Source: an uncultured Desulfobacterales bacterium (lineage in GTDB: Bacteria > Desulfobacterota > Desulfobacteria > Desulfobacterales > SpSt-501). From it: a DNA stretch of 52,938 nucleotides. The stretch is taken from contig CALIUY010000011.1 of the NCBI GenBank assembly GCA_938048455.1, forward strand, positions 1 through 52,938, given 5' to 3'. A model generated the notes under the pieces. The model was not told the origin of the DNA, did no database searches, and saw nothing but the letters and a program-made list of their open reading frames with translations. How positions within the stretch are numbered: the stretch's first letter is position 1; the number at the start of each line of letters is the position of its first letter. Below, piece by piece: positions 48,909-52,938 of the stretch. Position numbers and translations under genes: made by a program.

Positions 48909-48937
48909 CTGATCATTCCGCGGTATGGAACGGTCAG
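48909..48937. promoter_or_regulatory. Second inverted repeat between WYL and tandem-AAA genes
   Basis: CTGATCATTCC (48909-48919) and GGAACGGTCAG (48927-48937) are complementary in 9 of 11 positions with a 7-base spacer, 38 bases before the tandem-AAA start. It may be an additional operator for the same regulator or a part of the promoter. Confidence 0.4.
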
Positions 48938-48974
48938 AGGATATTCTTCCTGCAAAATCGCAGGGAGGCTAATC

Positions 48975-51185
48975 ATGCGTATCGACAAAAAAAGCAAAAA
49001 ATTGAGCCCGGGCAGGGTAACTGCGGGGTTCCGCACGGACGATGAATTCATTCGCGATACCTGTCGGCGATATCTCGAGCGCCACTTGATCCGCCGGCAT
49101 CGCATCCGCCAGGAAACCCTGGAGTTTTTCTTCTGGGTGACGGGGCTGCAGCCGAAAGAAACCACACTATCCCTGCTTCAGGGGTTCAATCCCCAGCGGA
49201 TGGAGGAACTTCAGGAAGCCCTCCACGTGGATGCCGACGATCCGACGATCGCGGCGGAGGCGATCATCGAGGTTCTAAAAGAGAGCAGATCTCCCGAACG
49301 CTCTCGCGTTCTGCGCCGGCTGATCGGCATCCTGAAATCCTTGCCTTCGCGGTCGACGGCAAAATCGGCGCTCGAGCTGCGGATCGCGCGGCTCAGAGAC
49401 CTTTTCGGGATGAAACGGGCGGAGGTCCGGCTGGTCACCTTCCTGTTGATCGTCGAAAGTTTCACCGAGGCAGGGGATTTCCTTGTAGATCACCTGAAAT
49501 GCGATCGTTTCCGCGGGCGTAGCGATCTTCTTGCTTTGCTCGAAATCCGGCCCTCCGAGCTCCTATCGGCCCTGAATCGTCTGAAACGCTTGGAGGTTCT
49601 CGACTCGAGTCTGGACCAGATTGATCTCTGCGACTGGTTCCGCGATCTTCTTCTGCTGGCCGAGGAATCCCCGGGCGAAAGCCACCTCTTCCGTCCATGC
49701 CCGCCAGCCGAAGTTCCGCTCTCTTCTTACCCGATCGACCAGGACACCCGCAGGCACCTGTGTCGATTGCTGAGAAAGAAACACCGGGAAGCAATTCATG
49801 TTCTGTTCTACGGCCCCCCGGGCAGCGGCAAAACGAGTTTCGCCCGGGCCCTCGTGGCCGATCTCTCGGAGCCCGCCTACGAGGTCCTCTTCCGGGAAGA
49901 GGCCACCTCCCGCGAACGGCGAGCGGCCCTGACCGCCTGCCTGAAAAGGACCAACTCGGGGAAAGGTTCGATCCTCCTCGTCGATGAGGCCGACAGCCTC
50001 CTCAACACCGAAAGCTCCTGGATCCTGAGCGGGGAAACCCAGGACAAGGGCTGGTTGAACCACCTGCTGGAAGAGCCCGGAACGCGGGTGCTCTGGATCA
50101 CCAACCGCATCGAGGCAATCGAGGAATCCGTCCTGCGGCGCTTCACCTTCAGCGTGAAATTCCAGCCCTTGAATCGCCGCGCACGCGTGGGGATGTGGAG
50201 GCATCTCCTTGAGCCTCACGGAATCACGACTCTTTTCTCCGCCGCGGAAATCGAGGCCCTTTCCTTTCGATACCCGTTCAGCGCCGGAGAAATCGCAACA
50301 GCACTGCGGGGGGCACGCCTCTCCGCCGGGGGTTCCGCGGTGAACTTCAAAAGATGTCTTCAGCTCTCGCTGGATGCCGGCTTGCAGCTCAAAAAGTGCC
50401 AGGGGTGGCATCCCCCTTCGAAGAAGGCAACCATGGAGGATTACACGACGGAGGGGCTGAACCTCGATGTAAAGGTCGAAATCCTCCAGGACCGTCTCCG
50501 GCGGTTCGACGCGATGCTTCGTGAGGGGAAAGCGCGCCCCCTGAATCTGAACCTTCTCTTCTACGGGCCGCCGGGGAGCGGGAAAACCGCTCTCGCCCAC
50601 CACCTCGCCGCCCACATCGATCGTGAGATCCACGGTCGTCGCTACAGCGACCTGCAGAGCAAGTACGTCGGCGAAGGGGAGCGGAACATTCGAGAGGCCT
50701 TCGAGGAAGCACAGGGAGCGGAGGCGGTTCTTCTCGTGGATGAGATCGATTCGATGCTTTTCGACCGGGATGCGGCCCGGAACTCCTGGGAGATCACCTT
50801 CGTCAACGAGTTCCTTGCGCAAATGGAGACCTTCCGGGGCATCCTGATCTGCACGACCAACCGGATGACGGCTCTCGACCCGGCGGCAATGCGCCGCTTC
50901 ACCCTGAAAGTACAGTTCGATTACCTCTCCGCGGAGGGAAACCTGGTCTTCTATCGCAAACTTCTCGAGCCGATCGCCCGGACACGGCTGGACCCGAACG
51001 GTACCGCCGCACTGCGAGTCCTCCGCCGTCTCGTGCCGGCGGATTTCGCCCGGCTCCGAGATCGATACGCCCTGGAGACGGCAGGCGATGCGGATCATGC
51101 CTCCTTGATCCGCGAGCTCGAGGCCGAATCCCGCTTGAAGGGGGTCGCTGCCGGGCAAAGACGAATCGGTTTCCGAGGGGATTGA
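48975..51185 (+). CDS. Tandem AAA+ ATPase paired with a WYL regulator
   Basis: The 736-residue protein has an N-terminal helical domain (about 1-240) of unknown function, then two AAA modules. Module 1: Walker A GPPGSGKT (280-287), Walker B ILLVDEADSLL (333-343), arginine-finger segment LRRF (387-390). Module 2: Walker A GPPGSGKT (531-538), QSKYVGEGERNIREAF (561-576), Walker B VLLVDEIDSML (585-595) and MRRF. The second module resembles FtsH/Vps4/spastin-type unfoldase cores, the first is less conserved in the pore region. ATG 48975 has GGGAGG upstream; much longer open frame upstream is rejected because it crosses the WYL gene. The WYL neighbour and shared operators suggest a regulated stress or defence function, by inference. 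Confidence 0.85.
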   Translation: MRIDKKSKKLSPGRVTAGFRTDDEFIRDTCRRYLERHLIRRHRIRQETLEFFFWVTGLQPKETTLSLLQGFNPQRMEELQEALHVDADDPTIAAEAIIEVLKESRSPERSRVLRRLIGILKSLPSRSTAKSALELRIARLRDLFGMKRAEVRLVTFLLIVESFTEAGDFLVDHLKCDRFRGRSDLLALLEIRPSELLSALNRLKRLEVLDSSLDQIDLCDWFRDLLLLAEESPGESHLFRPCPPAEVPLSSYPIDQDTRRHLCRLLRKKHREAIHVLFYGPPGSGKTSFARALVADLSEPAYEVLFREEATSRERRAALTACLKRTNSGKGSILLVDEADSLLNTESSWILSGETQDKGWLNHLLEEPGTRVLWITNRIEAIEESVLRRFTFSVKFQPLNRRARVGMWRHLLEPHGITTLFSAAEIEALSFRYPFSAGEIATALRGARLSAGGSAVNFKRCLQLSLDAGLQLKKCQGWHPPSKKATMEDYTTEGLNLDVKVEILQDRLRRFDAMLREGKARPLNLNLLFYGPPGSGKTALAHHLAAHIDREIHGRRYSDLQSKYVGEGERNIREAFEEAQGAEAVLLVDEIDSMLFDRDAARNSWEITFVNEFLAQMETFRGILICTTNRMTALDPAAMRRFTLKVQFDYLSAEGNLVFYRKLLEPIARTRLDPNGTAALRVLRRLVPADFARLRDRYALETAGDADHASLIRELEAESRLKGVAAGQRRIGFRGD

Positions 51186-51388
51186 GCTTTTGCCCCCTCA
51201 GGCGAACCTAAAGGGACGTACGCCTTTTTACCGAAGCCGTTTGTATTTCGAGAGGCGGTCAAGCGAGGGTACCAAGGCGCATAGGCCCCTCAACGGCAGG
51301 AGTTTTTCATGGCCGAAGCAGAGCCGCCGCGGTGCGGTTTCATTCCTTAGGCTGATTGCTGAAGAAGCTGATTTTCGATGGGAAAAGA
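51186..51388 (+). other. Non-coding gap between tandem-AAA gene and IS element
   Basis: About 200 bases that show no gene, RNA or repeat I can support. Several T-rich runs occur without a stable stem. Confidence 0.4.
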
Positions 51389-51414
51389 GGTTCATCCGAC
51401 TAAAGCGTACTTTG
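51389..51414 (+). repeat. Terminal inverted repeat, first copy of the ISL3 element
   Basis: 26 bases, complementary to 52685-52710 in 22 positions. Confidence 0.8.
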
Positions 51415-52609
51415 TGAGATGAATTGCCATGATTTTCAGTTTCAAGAATTCATTATCTCGGAAGCCGTAGGCTTGTCGTTTCATGGTTTTGATTTTGTTG
51501 TTCGTACCCTCCAGCGGGCTGGTTGAGATCGGGTAATCGTCGTAGGCCAGAATGCCGTCACGATATGGCTTTGCAGGGTGTCGTCAAACTTCTCCATCAT
51601 GGAGATGCCCGAGACCATCGCCCGAGAGATACAGTCGACCAGGAGCCGGGCGGCGCGTTTTCTGGTTTTCTGTGACCACAGCCGGCGCAGGTCTTCTTTC
51701 ATGCAGTAGAAGGTGGTTAGCGGCTGATTGAGTTCCAGGGCCCTTTGCAGTTGCTGAGGCTCGTTGGATTCTTCAGCCCGGTTCTCGGGATTCTTCAATA
51801 GCAGCCAACGGGTGCCCTCAATGACCTTCTTCTCCATCTTGCTTTGGACCTAGTTGGACAGCTGGCGGCGGAACTCTTGAAGTTTGTCATTGAACAGATA
51901 GATCACATGGAAAGGATCGAAAACGATCGTGGCCGCTGGCAGGTGTTCCGTGACGGCACGGATGTAGGCCTTGGAATGTCCATGGCCACGGCCTCGATGC
52001 GGGCCCGGGATCGTCTCGGCCGCCGCCAGAAGGGATGCAGCGCTTCGGCTCCGTTTCCATCACCGGCAAAGACCCCACAGCCGGTGTCCAGATCCAAAAC
52101 GACGGTCAGATATGTTCTGGCCCTGGCCGACGCTGATTTCGTCGATTGCGATCTGGCGCAGGTGCTTGAGCTTCGGTCGTGAGCACCGCTTGTGCAGAAA
52201 GCGCATCTGGATGTCCTTGATCCGCTCCCAGCCGACATGCAGATGCCGGGCGACGTCCCGGATGGTCGTCTGCCGAGAGGGCTCCAGCGCATAGCGTTCA
52301 AAGCCGCGGGTGTAGCTACGCCTCTCATCGGCAAAGCGCACCTTGACTTGACCAATCGCCGAGCACACACGGCATTCGATGCGCGGGATGCCCCTTTGGA
52401 TGAACACCGGTTTGGCGCCGATGGATACTTCCCGCCACATCCTAGGGACGCTGCCGTGGTGGAGAATATCCCGACCGTGGCATACCGGGCATATCAAAGG
52501 CGCGGTTGCGGTTGTACGGTGAAGATGAGCTTGCCGCCACCGTAATGACTGCGAACGTAACACGATAGCCTTTGAGACCCCACCCATGGTAAAGCAGACT
52601 TGTGGACAT
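51392..52609 (-). pseudogene. ISL3 family transposase, frameshifted
   Basis: Minus-strand segments in different frames together give an ISL3 transposase. The start is MSTSLLYHGWGLKGYR (52609), then GGGKLIFTVQPQPRL, then the zinc-finger region LICPVCHGRD with CRVCSAIGQVKVRFADERRS, then the DDE start KHLRQIAIDEIS near 52140. Later pieces are EGTRWLLLKNPENR and the C-terminal SPLEGTNNKIKTMKRQAYG with stop at 51392. At least four frame changes separate these pieces, so no full-length protein is made. No function other than former mobility is indicated. Confidence 0.85.
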
Positions 52610-52684
52610 ACGCTTGCTCTCCTTTCTGAATCATGGTTGGCGCTGTGATCCAGAAACGAGCACGTATGTCCACATTTTTCAATC

Positions 52685-52710
52685 CAAAGTACGCTTCAAC
52701 CGGATGAGCC
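52685..52710 (-). repeat. Terminal inverted repeat, second copy of the ISL3 element
   Basis: 26 bases, complementary to 51389-51414 in 22 positions. Confidence 0.8.
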
Positions 52711-52888
52711 TGAAAAAGGTCTCGAGCCAAAAGACCCGACGCGTTGAGGGACGCCGTCGGCAGGTTTGTCGTTTTTACCTCTTGGCGATCAAAGAGAAAA
52801 AAAGCTGGTCGGAGGACCGAGGGCCGTTCGGCTTAATGATAGTCTGCCGCTTGCCACACGCCGGCGAAGCCAGGGAAGGCTCTCATCC

Positions 52889-52920
52889 CGACTCTCCAAG
52901 AGGCCGGAGTCGCTTCTTTT
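52889..52920 (+). terminator. Possible intrinsic terminator
   Basis: CGACTC (52889-52894) pairs with GAGTCG (52907-52912), followed by CTTCTTTT. The stem is short and no gene can be tied to it. The rest of 52711-52938 holds no recognisable gene. Confidence 0.25.
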
Positions 52921-52938
52921 CGAGACGGGAAGAAATGG

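Larger units (their letters stand above)
51389..52710 (-). mobile_element. Decayed ISL3-family insertion sequence
   Basis: Terminal inverted repeats of 26 bases at 51389-51414 and 52685-52710 agree in 22 positions (the conserved part includes AGCGTACTTTG). They enclose a 1322-base element that carries an ISL3-type transposase on the minus strand. The transposase is broken by several frameshifts, so the copy is inactive. Flanks read GGAAAAGA and TGAAAAAG, which is not a clear 8-base target duplication. The element lies just downstream of the tandem-AAA gene and marks the edge of the accessory segment. Confidence 0.85.

Noticed and set aside
51381-52718. 8-base target duplication of the ISL3 element
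   Set aside because: Flanks are similar but not identical (GGAAAAGA versus TGAAAAAG), too weak to call.

Overview
The window is GC-rich DNA (one 76-nt tRNA, no rRNA, no CRISPR array seen). It most resembles an anaerobic Desulfobacterota ('deltaproteobacterial') genome. Indications are a PxxKW cysteine-rich protein, ExeA-type ATPases (one with a SPOR domain), TRAP and tripartite tricarboxylate (TTT) transporters, LarA-type nickel racemases, and a corrinoid methyl-transfer cluster with its reductive activator. This assignment is inference from gene content.

Layout. (1) 1-3424, minus strand: a four-gene set of a small unknown protein, a sigma-like protein, a protein with a zinc anti-sigma (HxxxCxxC) start, and the beginning of a protein with a Lon/S16-like region. 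(2) 3565-10706, minus: a tight set of a winged-helix protein, a P-loop ATPase, an FtsK-type motor fused to a RecB/Cas4-like nuclease, and a DUF2130 protein, preceded by a PD-(D/E)XK nuclease; this looks like a DNA-processing or defence module. (3) 10806-19854: ARPP-1 protein, tRNA-Arg(CCT), PxxKW protein, two ExeA-like ATPases, nitroreductase, RlmL-like methyltransferase, DUF4412 lipid/periplasmic-type protein, ADP-ribosylglycohydrolase and RfbD. (4) 20020-26743: an NtrC-type regulator with a lone receiver protein, facing a minus-strand signalling set (HTH-PAS, CheW, GGDEF, unknown, HDOD, metallo-beta-lactamase). (5) 26744-32910: a long non-coding stretch with an excellent sigma-54 promoter and a candidate small RNA, then a TTT transporter, an arylsulfotransferase-like protein and a glutaredoxin/radical-SAM-like protein. 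(6) 33050-47540: a TRAP transporter, two LarA-superfamily proteins, a GntR regulator, three URO-D-type methyltransferases (one fused to a corrinoid domain), a free corrinoid protein, a methyltetrahydrofolate methyltransferase, a MetH-activation-like protein and a RACE activator. (7) 47561-52938: a doubly deleted relic of the glutaredoxin-like gene, a WYL regulator facing a tandem-AAA ATPase, and a decayed ISL3 element.

How it works together. Region 6 reads as one catabolic unit: import of a carboxylate through TRAP, epimerisation of an alpha-hydroxy acid by LarA-type enzymes, demethylation onto corrinoid proteins by URO-D-type methyltransferases, passage of the methyl group to tetrahydrofolate by the MtrH-type enzyme, and repair of oxidised cobalamin by RACE. 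The substrate is unknown. An intact gene on one side and a relic of the same gene on the other suggest the cluster was acquired as a block. Regions 1, 2 and 7 have accessory (defence-like) character.
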